A DNA stretch of 64,000 nt from Paraburkholderia hayleyella (GCF_009455685.1 NZ_QPES01000002.1:1-64000); one strand, 5' to 3'. Positions 26,874 through 36,600 are shown, numbered from the stretch's first letter. The notes: generated by a model from the sequence alone, not told the origin. Program-made: numbers and translations.

Positions 26874-29042
26874 TTAAAACCCACTCTCGCGCAGCAATGC
26901 CGCGCTCAAATGCTGCAACCCCAGCCCCAGCATGCTGCGGCGCTGGCCTTCGATTTGCAGCTCGCCGCGCGTCTCGCGCAACGCCGCAGGCGCGTGGTCC
27001 AGCCGCACCACCACATGAAACACCGGTGGGTTGGGAATCAGCGCGTCATGTTCCGGTGCCACCATCACCGGGCCTTGATAGCGTGAGGCCAGCATCGGGT
27101 ACGCCAGATGCCGCACCGCTGTACTGCCCAGCGCGATGACCGTGCCGTGAATCGCCTGCATCTGGGCCTCGGGATAAAACCGCACGCTGGCGCCGCGTTT
27201 GAGCCACTGCATGTCGTCTTGCCGCACATAGGCATCGGCGAGCCAGTGCTGCGGATCGACCAGCATGCCGAGTGGTTCCGTCCTGCCGACCCATTGCCCG
27301 GCATGGCGTTCGGGATCGACATCGAGCCAGCGCCCACTAAATGGCGCCTGCAACGATAAACGGGCGATTTCGGCCCGTGTGGCCTGGATCTCCTTGCTTT
27401 GCACGCTCACCTGGGCCTGGGTAGCGGCATCGTGCTCGAGCCCGGCGTTGTCCGCCAGCAGTCCGCTCAAGCGTCCTTCGTAACCGCGCAATTCCGCTTC
27501 ATGGCCGCGCACGCGCAGCGCCAGATCCGGTTCGTCGAGCACACTCAGCGTCGTGCCTGCCGCGACCTGTCCCATGGGATGAAGCGTCTGCAAGCGCGCT
27601 GGAAATGGCGCATAGAGATGCAGCAGATGCTCGGCCCGGGCCACGCCTACCGCATGCACCTGGGCATGCCATGGCACGGCTAGCAATAGCGCCAGCACGG
27701 CGCCCGCCAACCCGAACAGCCGTCGCCGCGAGGGCGGGAAATGAGCGCGCTGCGCCCAGACATAGTTCAGTTCGCGCCAGACCGGCAGCGCAATGAACCA
27801 GGTGACTTCGACGATAAATAGCGCCACGCCGAGCAGTTTGAAAAACAGAAAGTAGACAGTGACCGCGATGCCCAGAAAAAGCACCAGGCGATAGAGCAGG
27901 GTGACAAGGGCAAAGGCAATCAGCAGACGTCGTTTGAGTGGCGTGAAGACTTCGGGCGGTGTTTCATCGAGCCCCGCGAGCGTGCGCCGCAGCCAGACGC
28001 GAGCCTGGGCGAAGGCGCGCTCGTGCAGGTTCGGCATGTCCAGCAGGTCGGACAGGATGAAATAGCCATCGAAGCGCATGAAGGGGCTGGCGTTGAGCCC
28101 GAGTGACAACACCCAGCTGGTGGTGGCCAGATACAGCAGGCCGTTGCGCAGCGCGCCGGGCTCGGTGAGCACCCAGCCGAGCGTGGCCAGCCCAGCCAGC
28201 GCCAGCTCGCACACGATGCCCGCTGCGGAGATCGCTAACCGCTGGCGTGAGCGCAACAGCTTCCAGCTTTCGCCGGTATCGGTATAAAGCATCGGCCACA
28301 GCACGACGAAAGCGATGCCCATGTGCGCGACACGCACGCCAAGGCGGGTAGCCACTAGCGCATGCGCGAGTTCATGTAGCGTTTTGGCGGCGATCACTGC
28401 CAGTGCAAAGCTGAACAAACCCTCGGGAGAAAACGATTCGACCACGGCGGCGCGGAACGTATCCCATTGATGCAGTACGCGCACGATGCCCAGCAGGCTC
28501 AGCAACAGCACGGCGATACCGGTGGCCGGGTGAAACAGCCAGTCGAGCCGCGACGTGAGCCGTTTGAGCCAGCGTTGCGGGCGCACCAGCGGAATGCGGA
28601 AAAACAGATAGTGATGCAGCCACCAGCGCCAGGTGAGCCATGCAAAACCTGTTGCGCTGGCCGCAGGGAGGGGGGTACGGCCCGGCTCGAGGCGCAACAG
28701 CTGGTTGCGCGCGAGGAACTGGATGAACGCATGAATTTGTTCGAGCCCTGGGCGCAGCGCGGTTTCCGCGCTGATTTGCTGCTGTATCGCGCTTGCGGTT
28801 TGGCCCCAGCGCGCGAGGCATTCGAACTCCAGCCAGCCGATGCGGTAAAAGCGGTTCAGCACGGTGTCTTCGATGACCCAGGTGGGCTCGCCGTGGCGTG
28901 ACGTCAAGGGCGTTTCGTTTAAGCGCAAGTCTTCGCGCAGCGGCGGCACCGGGGGCTCGATCGCCGCGCTGGCTTCAGTCGCGTTTTCAGTCGCGTTACG
29001 GCTTGCCGCATCGAAAGCCTGAGGCGTCACAGTCCACTCCAT
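26874..29042 (-). CDS. PqqD-like/M50 metalloprotease-like/HlyD fusion membrane protein
   Basis: This 722-aa protein combines three parts. Residues 40-135 (VIEDTVLNRFYRIGWLEFEC onward) look like a PqqD winged-helix domain. Residues 150-420 form a multi-helix membrane core with the zinc motif TLHELAHALVA and a later SLGLNASPFMRFDGYF block matching the site-2-protease NxxPxxxxDG motif. Residues 440-722 are a HlyD-type barrel-sandwich and hairpin (AAGTTLSVLDEPDLALRV, QAPFSGRWLDVD). It would span the inner membrane and reach into the periplasm. The ATG at 29042 overlaps the upstream adaptor by 16 bases. It probably takes part in exporting the adhesin with TolC. Whether it cleaves anything is unknown. 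A truncated copy is at 22153-22554. Confidence 0.85.
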   Translation of the reverse strand: MEWTVTPQAFDAASRNATENATEASAAIEPPVPPLREDLRLNETPLTSRHGEPTWVIEDTVLNRFYRIGWLEFECLARWGQTASAIQQQISAETALRPGLEQIHAFIQFLARNQLLRLEPGRTPLPAASATGFAWLTWRWWLHHYLFFRIPLVRPQRWLKRLTSRLDWLFHPATGIAVLLLSLLGIVRVLHQWDTFRAAVVESFSPEGLFSFALAVIAAKTLHELAHALVATRLGVRVAHMGIAFVVLWPMLYTDTGESWKLLRSRQRLAISAAGIVCELALAGLATLGWVLTEPGALRNGLLYLATTSWVLSLGLNASPFMRFDGYFILSDLLDMPNLHERAFAQARVWLRRTLAGLDETPPEVFTPLKRRLLIAFALVTLLYRLVLFLGIAVTVYFLFFKLLGVALFIVEVTWFIALPVWRELNYVWAQRAHFPPSRRRLFGLAGAVLALLLAVPWHAQVHAVGVARAEHLLHLYAPFPARLQTLHPMGQVAAGTTLSVLDEPDLALRVRGHEAELRGYEGRLSGLLADNAGLEHDAATQAQVSVQSKEIQATRAEIARLSLQAPFSGRWLDVDPERHAGQWVGRTEPLGMLVDPQHWLADAYVRQDDMQWLKRGASVRFYPEAQMQAIHGTVIALGSTAVRHLAYPMLASRYQGPVMVAPEHDALIPNPPVFHVVVRLDHAPAALRETRGELQIEGQRRSMLGLGLQHLSAALLRESGF

Positions 29043-30370
29043 GCGCGCGCGGCGGCGAGCGGGCGGCGCAGCAGGTAATAACCGAGGCTGACCCATTTGC
29101 CGTACAGCTTGGCCGTGCCGTGCAAGCCCAGGCGCGCGTGTTGCGGGCGGCCCTCGACGCTCGCCAGCAGCCGGTAAGCGATCACACCGTCTTCGCCAGG
29201 GCGGGCCTGGTAGCTCGTCTCAAGCACTTTGCCGTGCAGCGGGCTGAGCGGATACGCGCTCAGGTACAAGGTCACTTCGGCGCCGGGTTCGAGCGCGATG
29301 GCGTCGGCGACCGGTAGCTCGATGCGCATCGCGGGCGTGGCGGGATTGGCGACTTCGAGAATGCGCTCCCCCGTCACCACGGGCTTGCCTAACCAGTCAT
29401 CGGGATCGCTAAAGACCGCCACGCCGGCTTTCGGTGCGACCACATGGGTACGAGCCAGTTGCGCTTCGGTGGCGGCAAGTTCGGCGCGGCGCTGTTCGGC
29501 GGTGCCCGTTAGCACGGTGAGTTCGTTCCGGCTTTGCGGGTTATCGAACGCGCGCTGGTTTGCGGACATCAGCTCGGCATCGGCCACGGCCACTTGCTGC
29601 GTCAGCACGTTGGCGTGGTTGCGCAAGGTGGTCGGGTCCAGCTCGAAAAGCGGTGCGCCTGCCGCGACGGGTTGATTGGGCCGCACATCCATGTGTGCGA
29701 TGACGCCCTCGATCGGCGAGCTGATGATTTCCGCTTCATTCGACACGATTTGCGCGGGCGCCAGCGCAGTCTGGTGCACGGGAAAAAGCAGGAGCGTGAC
29801 GCTCAGTAAGGCCACCGTGAGCGTTTCGCGGCGCGTCAGACGCCATCTCAGGCGACGCCGGGGTTGCTTGCCGAGGGCTGACCAGCAATACGCCCAGGTT
29901 TGCCAGAGGCCGATGAGCGCAGTGCGCAGCGCGGGCTCCGGGGGCGCATCGAGCAGGTAGAGCAGCAGCGCCTCCCGTTCGCCATCGGCGGCATGCAGCG
30001 GCACGCACCAGACGCCATGCGGCCACCACTCGGCCCAATGCTCGGTGATTTCAGGCGGGGGTGTCAGCGTGTTGTGTTCGAGCCAGTGCGGCTGGGCATC
30101 GGGCAATTGCGTGCCGAGCCAGTGGCTGGCGCGCTTGAGCCAGACCCGATACGGCGAATCTTCCGGGGGCATGGCCAGTCCTGAGACGCAGAGCAAACGC
30201 AGATGCCCCTCATGCTGGCTAAACACCAGCGCCTGGCGAAAGTGCAGCAGTCCGAACGCATCATTGGCCATCGAGAACGCGAGCGCTTCGCGGCTGTTCG
30301 CTGTGAGCGCGCGGTCGCGCAGTTCGACCAGCGTGGCGATCAAGGCGGGCGCAAGCAGCGGCAGGTTCAT
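29027..30370 (-). CDS. HlyD-family adaptor with N-terminal sensor-like domain
   Basis: This 447-aa protein has an N-terminal region (residues 1-170) with a GAF-like look (MANDAFGLLHFRQALVFSQ, LLYLLDAPPEPALR). One transmembrane helix follows near residues 190-205 (LTVALLSVTLLLFPVHQ). The rest is a HlyD/membrane-fusion domain with paired lipoyl-like halves (SPIEGVIAHMDVRPNQPVAAG and VVAPKAGVAVFSDPDDW). It would bridge inner membrane and TolC. Its ATG overlaps a TGA of the preceding adaptor frame. An adaptor with such a cytoplasmic N-terminal domain is unusual and is typical of this LEPR-adhesin locus type as I recall it. Confidence 0.82.
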   Translation of the reverse strand: MNLPLLAPALIATLVELRDRALTANSREALAFSMANDAFGLLHFRQALVFSQHEGHLRLLCVSGLAMPPEDSPYRVWLKRASHWLGTQLPDAQPHWLEHNTLTPPPEITEHWAEWWPHGVWCVPLHAADGEREALLLYLLDAPPEPALRTALIGLWQTWAYCWSALGKQPRRRLRWRLTRRETLTVALLSVTLLLFPVHQTALAPAQIVSNEAEIISSPIEGVIAHMDVRPNQPVAAGAPLFELDPTTLRNHANVLTQQVAVADAELMSANQRAFDNPQSRNELTVLTGTAEQRRAELAATEAQLARTHVVAPKAGVAVFSDPDDWLGKPVVTGERILEVANPATPAMRIELPVADAIALEPGAEVTLYLSAYPLSPLHGKVLETSYQARPGEDGVIAYRLLASVEGRPQHARLGLHGTAKLYGKWVSLGYYLLRRPLAAARAWSGL

Positions 30371-31175
30371 GGCGTAGCGGCAGGTACAGGGGCGGCCGGG
30401 GCGGCCGGGGCGGCGGGGGAAAGCGGGCGATGCCGGTCATGCCCGCGATCAGCTCAGGGTCAGCGCGATCGAGTTGCGCTTCCAGTTCGACCGTTTGCGC
30501 GACCGCATCGACGCGGGCATTGATCGCACTGACATGGGCGGGATAGGTGTGCCCGGTTTCGTGGATGGTAATGGCGAGCGGCGCGCCAGCCTTGAGCGCT
30601 TTAAGCTGCGTGGACGGTACATTGAGCCGGACCTTGAGCGGGCCATCGCTCACCAGGTCGAACAACGGCATGCCGACGCTCACGCTTTGATAAGGCTTCA
30701 CGTAGATCTTTGCCACATGCGCGCTGAAGGGCGCTGCCACGTGGCAGTAACCCAACTGCGTGTTGGCAAGCGCGAGCGCGCCGGAAGCTTTTTCGACTTC
30801 CGTGGTGGCGTTGGCGACTTCGATATCGCCAGCAGCATCCAGTTTTCTCAGGCTTTCCTTGGCGCTGAGATTTTGCCGCGCCATTTTCAGCTCAGCGCGG
30901 GCAACCTTCGCGCGTGAGCTGACTTCGCCGCAACTGAGTTGCGCGAGCAGCGCGTGCTGGCTGACCTTTTGCCCCAGTGTCAGATGCAAGGGCCCGAGGG
31001 TGCCGTTCATCTGGCTGGAGAGCGTGGTTTCCAGCTGCGCGGCGAGCAGCACGCGAATCGCGCTGGGCTCGTCACTGCCTGTTGCCACAGAGGTGGGCCT
31101 GGCGGCGTACCCGAGCGTTGTCGCGCTGAAAATCAATGCCGCTGACAGCGGAAACTTAAGGGTATGCAAACGCAT
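30261..31175 (-). CDS. Periplasmic adaptor (RND/HlyD type), probable 3' frameshift
   Basis: This 304-aa frame starts MRLHTLKFPLSAALIFSATTLG, a signal peptide. It carries an HlyD-like core (LGQKVSQHALLAQLSCGEV, a coiled-coil of about 50 residues, then YCHVAAPFSAHVAKIYVKPYQSVSVGMPL). The core ends about RFPP. The last 50 residues run 110 bases into the next gene and look like non-coding sequence. One extra base in the CCCCC run (30415-30419) would give an Ala/Pro tail AAPAAPAAPVPAATP and a stop at 30367-30369 overlapping the next ATG. That is the better gene model. Its start overlaps the tolC stop by 20 bases. Confidence 0.8.
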   Translation of the reverse strand: MRLHTLKFPLSAALIFSATTLGYAARPTSVATGSDEPSAIRVLLAAQLETTLSSQMNGTLGPLHLTLGQKVSQHALLAQLSCGEVSSRAKVARAELKMARQNLSAKESLRKLDAAGDIEVANATTEVEKASGALALANTQLGYCHVAAPFSAHVAKIYVKPYQSVSVGMPLFDLVSDGPLKVRLNVPSTQLKALKAGAPLAITIHETGHTYPAHVSAINARVDAVAQTVELEAQLDRADPELIAGMTGIARFPPPPRPPRPPLYLPLRHEPAAACARLDRHAGRTARPRAHSEQPRSARVLDGQ

Positions 31176-32799
31176 GCGAGGCTCCAGTCGAAGAAGAGGT
31201 TGAGCGTGAGACCGAGATGAGGGCCGGGGCCGGTTGGGTAGTACCGGGTGTGCCCGGCACGTCCGGTGCACCCGGCACACCTGGCACACCTGGAATAGCA
31301 GCCAGCAGGGTGTGCTGGCTTTGCTCGTTGACCGAGTGCTCGATGGCCTGGGCGAGGGTCTTGATGTCGTCCTTGTCGATCGCTGCGGGCAGGATGTCGA
31401 AGCCGAGCGAGTTGTACAGCCGGCCCCAGGCCGCCTGGGCGTTGGAGTAAGCCGCTTCGCGCATATAGCGCGATAGCAGCAGCCGCCCTTCGGCGCGGAT
31501 CACTTCCAGTTCGCTGCCGAGCGAGGCCGTCCGGGCCGCGCGGGCGTAGGCCAGCAGATGGTCATCGACGCGCAGGCTGTCGTCGGAGAAATTCACTTCC
31601 TGTAACGCGAGCTGATAGCGCAGCGCGCCCACGCGCACCTGGGTGAGCACCGCCATCGAGAGCGCGATGCGGCGCATGTCGTCGGTATTCGCCTGAGCTT
31701 GCTGCGCCGCATTCAACGAAGGCCATTGCAGCAGCCGTAGCAGGTTCACCGACACTTGCACGCCCACTTGCGACCACACGTTGTTATAGAGGTACTTGTT
31801 CGAGTCGTACTGCGAGCTGAGATCCAGCGTGACGTTAGGCCAGAGCTGTGCCTTGGCGATCTTCAGGTCGTTTTCGTTGACGCGCTTGTGATACCACTCC
31901 TCCATGATCTCGGGGCGTTGCTCAAGCGCGAGGCGTTCGAGCCGTGAGAGATCGCCGTTTAGCGGCGGCAGGGGCGTTTCAGGGGTATCCGCGAGGACCA
32001 GTGGCGAGCCCGGTGGTAACGACATGAGCGCGGCGAGTTCGGCTTGGGAGAACTCCAGATCCTGGCGGCGCACGGTCAGCAGATAGATCGAATCGAGCAG
32101 CGCGCGCTGGTACGCCAGAATCTCCTGGCGTGGCAGCAGGCCCCGGGCCTGGGCTTCGCGCGCCGCCGTCAAGGCCCGCTGGGTACGCTCGAGCAGGACA
32201 TCCACTTGCGGCTTCAGACGCTGTGCACCGAGGGCGCGCCAATACGCGTTGCGCACATCCTGCAGCACGTTTTGCGCGACCTTGCGCCGACGCTCCTCGG
32301 CCATTAACACCTGATCGGCCTTTTGCTGCGTGCGGTAATACGCCACGCCGAAGTCCAGCAGGCTCCAGCTCAAACCGAGCCGGTTGAGCGCGCGATAGCG
32401 TTGTTCGGAGGTCGAGGCACGCAAGCTTTGCTGGCCATCCTGGATGCCAATCGAGGTGCCGCCCGAATCGTTGCTGCGTCCGGCAAAGCCTGCTGATTCG
32501 ACCAGTTGCGGCAGCATTTCGTGGCTCGTGACATCGCGCAGATCGGCGGCTAGCGCGCTTTCCATCAGTTTCAGGCGGTAGTCGAGGTTGTACTTGAGCG
32601 CACGTGCTGCGGCTTCATAGAACGTGATGGGGCCGTTGAGCGGCTCCTGGTCGGCATACATGCGCGCCTGATCCTCGACGACTTTCTTTTGAAAATCTTT
32701 CCTGGCAAGCGGTTGGGGTTGCAAGGCGGAACAGGCGCTCAAGAGAAATACAAACGCGGTGAGCGAAATGAGCGCGGTGGAATTCCTGAGCGAATACAT
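31156..32799 (-). CDS. TolC-family outer-membrane channel
   Basis: This 547-aa outer-membrane efflux protein starts MYSLRNSTALISLTAFVFLLSAC with a lipobox (LSAC). AGAAGGA lies about ten bases upstream. The two TolC-type helical repeats are recognisable (ITFYEAAARALKYNLDYRLKL and later EQRPEIMEEWYHKRVNENDL). It should be the exit duct for the adhesin delivered by the adaptors. The C-terminus is odd: about 20 residues of PG-triplets (GVPGVPGAPDVPGTPG) followed by a Ser-rich tail. A 118-bp piece of this gene was copied to 22549-22666. Confidence 0.9.
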   Translation of the reverse strand: MYSLRNSTALISLTAFVFLLSACSALQPQPLARKDFQKKVVEDQARMYADQEPLNGPITFYEAAARALKYNLDYRLKLMESALAADLRDVTSHEMLPQLVESAGFAGRSNDSGGTSIGIQDGQQSLRASTSEQRYRALNRLGLSWSLLDFGVAYYRTQQKADQVLMAEERRRKVAQNVLQDVRNAYWRALGAQRLKPQVDVLLERTQRALTAAREAQARGLLPRQEILAYQRALLDSIYLLTVRRQDLEFSQAELAALMSLPPGSPLVLADTPETPLPPLNGDLSRLERLALEQRPEIMEEWYHKRVNENDLKIAKAQLWPNVTLDLSSQYDSNKYLYNNVWSQVGVQVSVNLLRLLQWPSLNAAQQAQANTDDMRRIALSMAVLTQVRVGALRYQLALQEVNFSDDSLRVDDHLLAYARAARTASLGSELEVIRAEGRLLLSRYMREAAYSNAQAAWGRLYNSLGFDILPAAIDKDDIKTLAQAIEHSVNEQSQHTLLAAIPGVPGVPGAPDVPGTPGTTQPAPALISVSRSTSSSTGASHAFAYP

Positions 32800-32836
32800 A
32801 GCGATCGTGTGTCCTTCTGGGCGTGAGTCGATGGAG

Positions 32837-32868
32837 CGATGGGACGATGAGTCGATGGGACGATGAGT
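32837..32868. repeat. 16-bp tandem repeat in the tolC leader
   Basis: Two adjacent units of cgatgggacgatgagt lie between the adhesin stop and the tolC start, with partial units on both sides. Such repeats can vary in number; an effect on tolC expression is only possible, not shown. Confidence 0.7.
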
Positions 32869-32884
32869 CGATAGGCCGCCGGGT

Positions 32885-33592
32885 TCAGGGCAAGGGCTGT
32901 GGCGGGGGCGCGCCATGGGGACGCCAGCGCTGCGCCGCTGCGCGTACCTGAGCGCTAAAGCCAGGCGCGCTGTGAGCGGCGTGCTCAGGTGTCGTGTGTG
33001 GCAGGGCTGAAGCGGGCGGGGCAGCGTGCTCCACGGCACGCGAAGGCGCGGCAACTGCGGCAGGCGTGTCGTGCTGTTTGCCGTGCCGCTGCGGCGCGGG
33101 TGCCGCGTGCGGTGTCTCAGGCGCCTGGGTGTTGAAACGCGCAGGCGTTGCCAGCAAGCCATCGGCGCTCAGGTTGACACGTGTTTTACGGCCCTGGATC
33201 CGGGCCAGATCCTGCTCGCTGGCGAGACGGCTGTCGCGCACGCTTTGCGCGACGAATTGCGCCTCGGTTTGGTTGAGGTTCAGGCAGTCGATGTCCGTCG
33301 GAAGGGGGGCGATGTCGGGCAGGATGTAGTGAAACAGGCCGCTATCGCTCGAGTGCAGCGAGTATTGCAGCAACTGCGCGGTCGAGCGCACCACGGGCGT
33401 GACGAAGATCCCCGCTTCGAACCCGAGCCCTGGGGGAGCGAAGTTTGGCATGGGGTTCAACGTGGTCAGCCCGTACAGATGCTGGGGTGCTTCGATAAAG
33501 GGTGCGGCGATGTCCAGATGCAGCACCAGCCGCGCTTCGTCCGTGGCGCCGGCGAGATCGCTCACCGTGTAGCTAAAGACGTCTTGCAGCAC
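32885..33592 (-). CDS. C-terminal part of the giant adhesin, out of frame
   Basis: This frame continues the ninth VCBS repeat of the adhesin. It is open upstream to about 33740, where it reads HAINVGQPLAG, GTLTLNADGRYTYQ and DVFSYTVSDLAGA, exactly what is missing at the end of the 3201-aa frame. Beyond the repeat come about 110 residues of a distinct domain (PNFAPPGLGFEAGIF, DCLNLNQTEAQFVA) and a Pro/Ala/His-rich tail ending GAPPPQPLP. Read alone its first ATG is at 33592, without a ribosome site. It is most likely the 3' end of one gene of about 3,460 codons. Confidence 0.82.
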   Translation of the reverse strand: MLQDVFSYTVSDLAGATDEARLVLHLDIAAPFIEAPQHLYGLTTLNPMPNFAPPGLGFEAGIFVTPVVRSTAQLLQYSLHSSDSGLFHYILPDIAPLPTDIDCLNLNQTEAQFVAQSVRDSRLASEQDLARIQGRKTRVNLSADGLLATPARFNTQAPETPHAAPAPQRHGKQHDTPAAVAAPSRAVEHAAPPASALPHTTPEHAAHSAPGFSAQVRAAAQRWRPHGAPPPQPLP

Positions 33593-33672
33593 GGGGCCGC
33601 GTCCGGCGGCGGCGATGACCTCATGGTTCGTGCTGTCGATCTGATAGGTGTAGCGGCCATCGGCATTGAGCG

Positions 33673-36600
33673 TCAGCGTGCCGTAGCGGCCAGCCAGCGG
33701 CTGGCCGACGTTGATGGCATGGAGAGGCGAGGGGCGGATTGGGCGGCGTTGCCGGTCACGCCGGCAGGGTTTGCCGCATTCGCCGCGCTCACTGCGTTGA
33801 CCGCGATCACGCTGAGGGGGTCGCCACGATCGACATCGGTGTCGTTGGCGAGGACGTTGCCACGCGCTTGCGCGGCATGCTGCTGGTCGCTGGCCTGATT
33901 GCCGTCGTCGTGCGCGATGGGCGCATCGTCCTGACCGCTGATATGGATGGTCAGATGCGCTTGCGCCAGCGCGCCGCTCGTATCGCGCATGCGATAGGTG
34001 AAGATCTCGGCCAGTGGCGCGCTGGACGCCAGCAAGGCTTCGACTTGGCGGTTGCCGTTATCCAGCACGTAGCGATAACGGCCATCGGCATTGAGCGTGA
34101 GCTGGCCGTAATGCCCCGTGAGCGTATTGCCTGCCACGCTGCGATGGTTGTCGCTGTCGCTGAAATCCACGACCTGCTTCGTTTCGCCATAAGCGCGGCC
34201 ATCGACATCGCTGTCGTTATCCAGCACGTTGCCGCTTGGGTTGACGCCGGGGGTCGCATTGTGACGGCCACCGGCTTCCACGGCCTCGGCCTCGTCGTCA
34301 CGCGCGAGCGGCGTGTCGTTGCGGCCTTCGATGGTGATGCGCAATTCGGCCACGCCAGGCGCTTCCCAGCGATCGCTGAGGGTGTAGGTAAACACCTCTT
34401 GCAAGGTTTGATCGTTGGTGCGCAAGGCTTCGACTGCGGGCAGGGTGTTATCGAGCGTGTACTGCCATGTGCCGTCCGCTTGCATGAGCAAGGTGCCATA
34501 AGCGCCGCGCAGCGCATGGCCCACTGTCGTGGCGAGGTCAGGGGAAGGGTGCCCAGCGTTCGCCGCAGCCGTTTCGTCAGCGCGCGTGCCGGGGCGCACG
34601 GTCCGCACCGTCAGCACGTCGGCATGGTCGACATCGGTGTCGTTGGCAAGAACATTGCCGCCCGGATTGACCCCCGGCGTGGCGTTGTGGATGCCGCCCG
34701 CCTCCACCGCCATGGCCTGATCGTCGCGCGCGAGCGGCGCATCGTTGCGGCCATGTACGCGGATCGTTAATTGTGCCGTCGAACTCAGCAAACCTTCATC
34801 GCTCGCCTGGTAGGTGAACACGTCGAAGACGCTTTCATCAGGATTGAGCGCGATGACCACAGGGTTGCTGGAATCGACCTGGTACAGGTATTCGCCATCC
34901 GCGCCCAGCATCAGCGTGCCGTACTGGCCGCTGATCGTGGTGCCGGTTTCGTGGTTCGTGTTGGGGGCGACGGGATGCATCGCGCCGTTTGCTGTTTTTG
35001 CCCCTGCACGGAGGCCCGTGACCGTGAGGTGATCGTCATGATCGGTGGCGGTGTCGTTGGCCAGCACGGAGCCGGTGGCTTCGAGCGCCGCGTAGCCCAG
35101 GCTGGCCGCCGTGGCCTGGCCCTGATCGTCGCGGCTGACGGGCGCGTCCCAGGCGCCTTCGATGGTGATCTTCAGGACCGCGTGGGCGCTTGCGCCAGCC
35201 GCATCCTGCTGGGTGTAGGTGAAGTATTCTTCAAGAGATTCGCCGGGCCGCAGACGTTGTACCACGCGCAGGGCGTTGTTCACGCGATAGGTGTAATCGC
35301 CATTGAGCTCGAGCGTGAGCCAGCCGTAGCTGCCACGCAGCTCGCTACCCAGCATGCCCTGGAGGCCGCCGTCCGGAGCGGTGCCGGTGCGCACATCGAC
35401 GACCCTGTGGCTTTCGCCGTAGCGATCCACATCGGTGTCGTTGGCCAGCACGTTGCCGCTGGGGTCGATACCCGGGATTTGGTTCAGGACGCCGCCCGCT
35501 TCCTTGGCCGTTGCATGGTCGTTGAGGGCGACGGGCGTGTCGTTTTGCCCAGTGATGACGACGTTCAGCATCGCGCTGCTAGTTGCGCCTGCGCTGTCGG
35601 TGACGCTGTAGATAAAGCGTTCGGTGAGGGTGTCCGAGGCTTCGCGCAAGGCCTGAACGTCGGCGTTGTCGTTATCCACGGCGTAGTGATAATGGCCCTC
35701 GGCGTTGAGTGTCAGCTCGCCGTACTGGCCGTGGAGCGCCTCGCCCACCGTGCCTGTTGTGCCCGCCTGTGTGCGAATGGCGCTGACGCTGAGCGGGTCG
35801 CCATCGGGATCGCTCACGCGGCGGCTGTCAAACAGGTTGCCGTCGGGGTTATGACCGGGCCGATTGTTGGCGCTGCCACCCGCCTCCTGGGCGCCGAGGG
35901 TGAGGTCATGAACGGTTGGCGCATCGTTGACGCCGGTGACCGTGATGACCAGCTGCGCCTGATCGCTCAAGCCTTCGGTATCGGTGATCTGGTACGTGAA
36001 CACATCGGTGGCGGTTGCGCCGGGACGCAGCGCCTGCACGGCGGCGCTGGCGCTTGCCACTTCATAGCGGTACGAGCCGTCCGCGCCCAGGTACAGCGTG
36101 CCGTACAGCCCGGCGATCGCGGTGCCGTTGGCGGCTTGGGTGTGCGCCGCCACGGCGGCAAGCGAACCCGCCGCTGTGCTCTCGCCTTCCCGCACACCGC
36201 TGACCACGAGCTGGCTGTTGGGATTGTCCACGCGATCGACATCGTGATCGCTGCCATCGCCCTGATCGCCCTGGCGCGGCACACCGCCGGGGCGGGGGCT
36301 GGCATCGAGGATCACGTTGCCCGAGGGATTGACGGCATCGCGGCCGAGGCTTGGCGCACCGGCTGTAGCGAAGGCGTAATCGTTGCTGGCGACGGGGTTG
36401 TCGTTGCTGCCCTGGATCGTGATGCGCAACTCAGCCACGCCTTGCAGGTTGCCCGCATCGTTCATCTCGTAGCTGAAGACGTCAGTTAGCGTGTCTTGCG
36501 ATGTGAGGCGTTCGACTTCGGGGGCCGTGTTGTCGACGACATAACGGTAATCGCCGTTGGCGCCAAGCGTGAGCGTGCCGTATTGGCCCTGGATGACGGT

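Larger units (their letters stand above)
22667..31889. repeat. Downstream copy of the 9.2-kb tandem duplication (complete)
   Basis: This is the intact 9,223-bp unit. It runs from the end of the second AT-rich gene through its broken paralog, the M50-HlyD gene and both adaptors to the middle of tolC. The partner block is 17823-22666. No transposase, terminal inverted repeat or target duplication is visible at either end, so the event looks like illegitimate recombination rather than transposition. Confidence 0.85.

Noticed and set aside
33592..33673. Two separate genes at the adhesin 3' end
   Set aside because: The downstream frame has no ribosome site and continues a VCBS repeat that is cut at the end of the upstream frame, so one frameshifted gene is the simpler reading.
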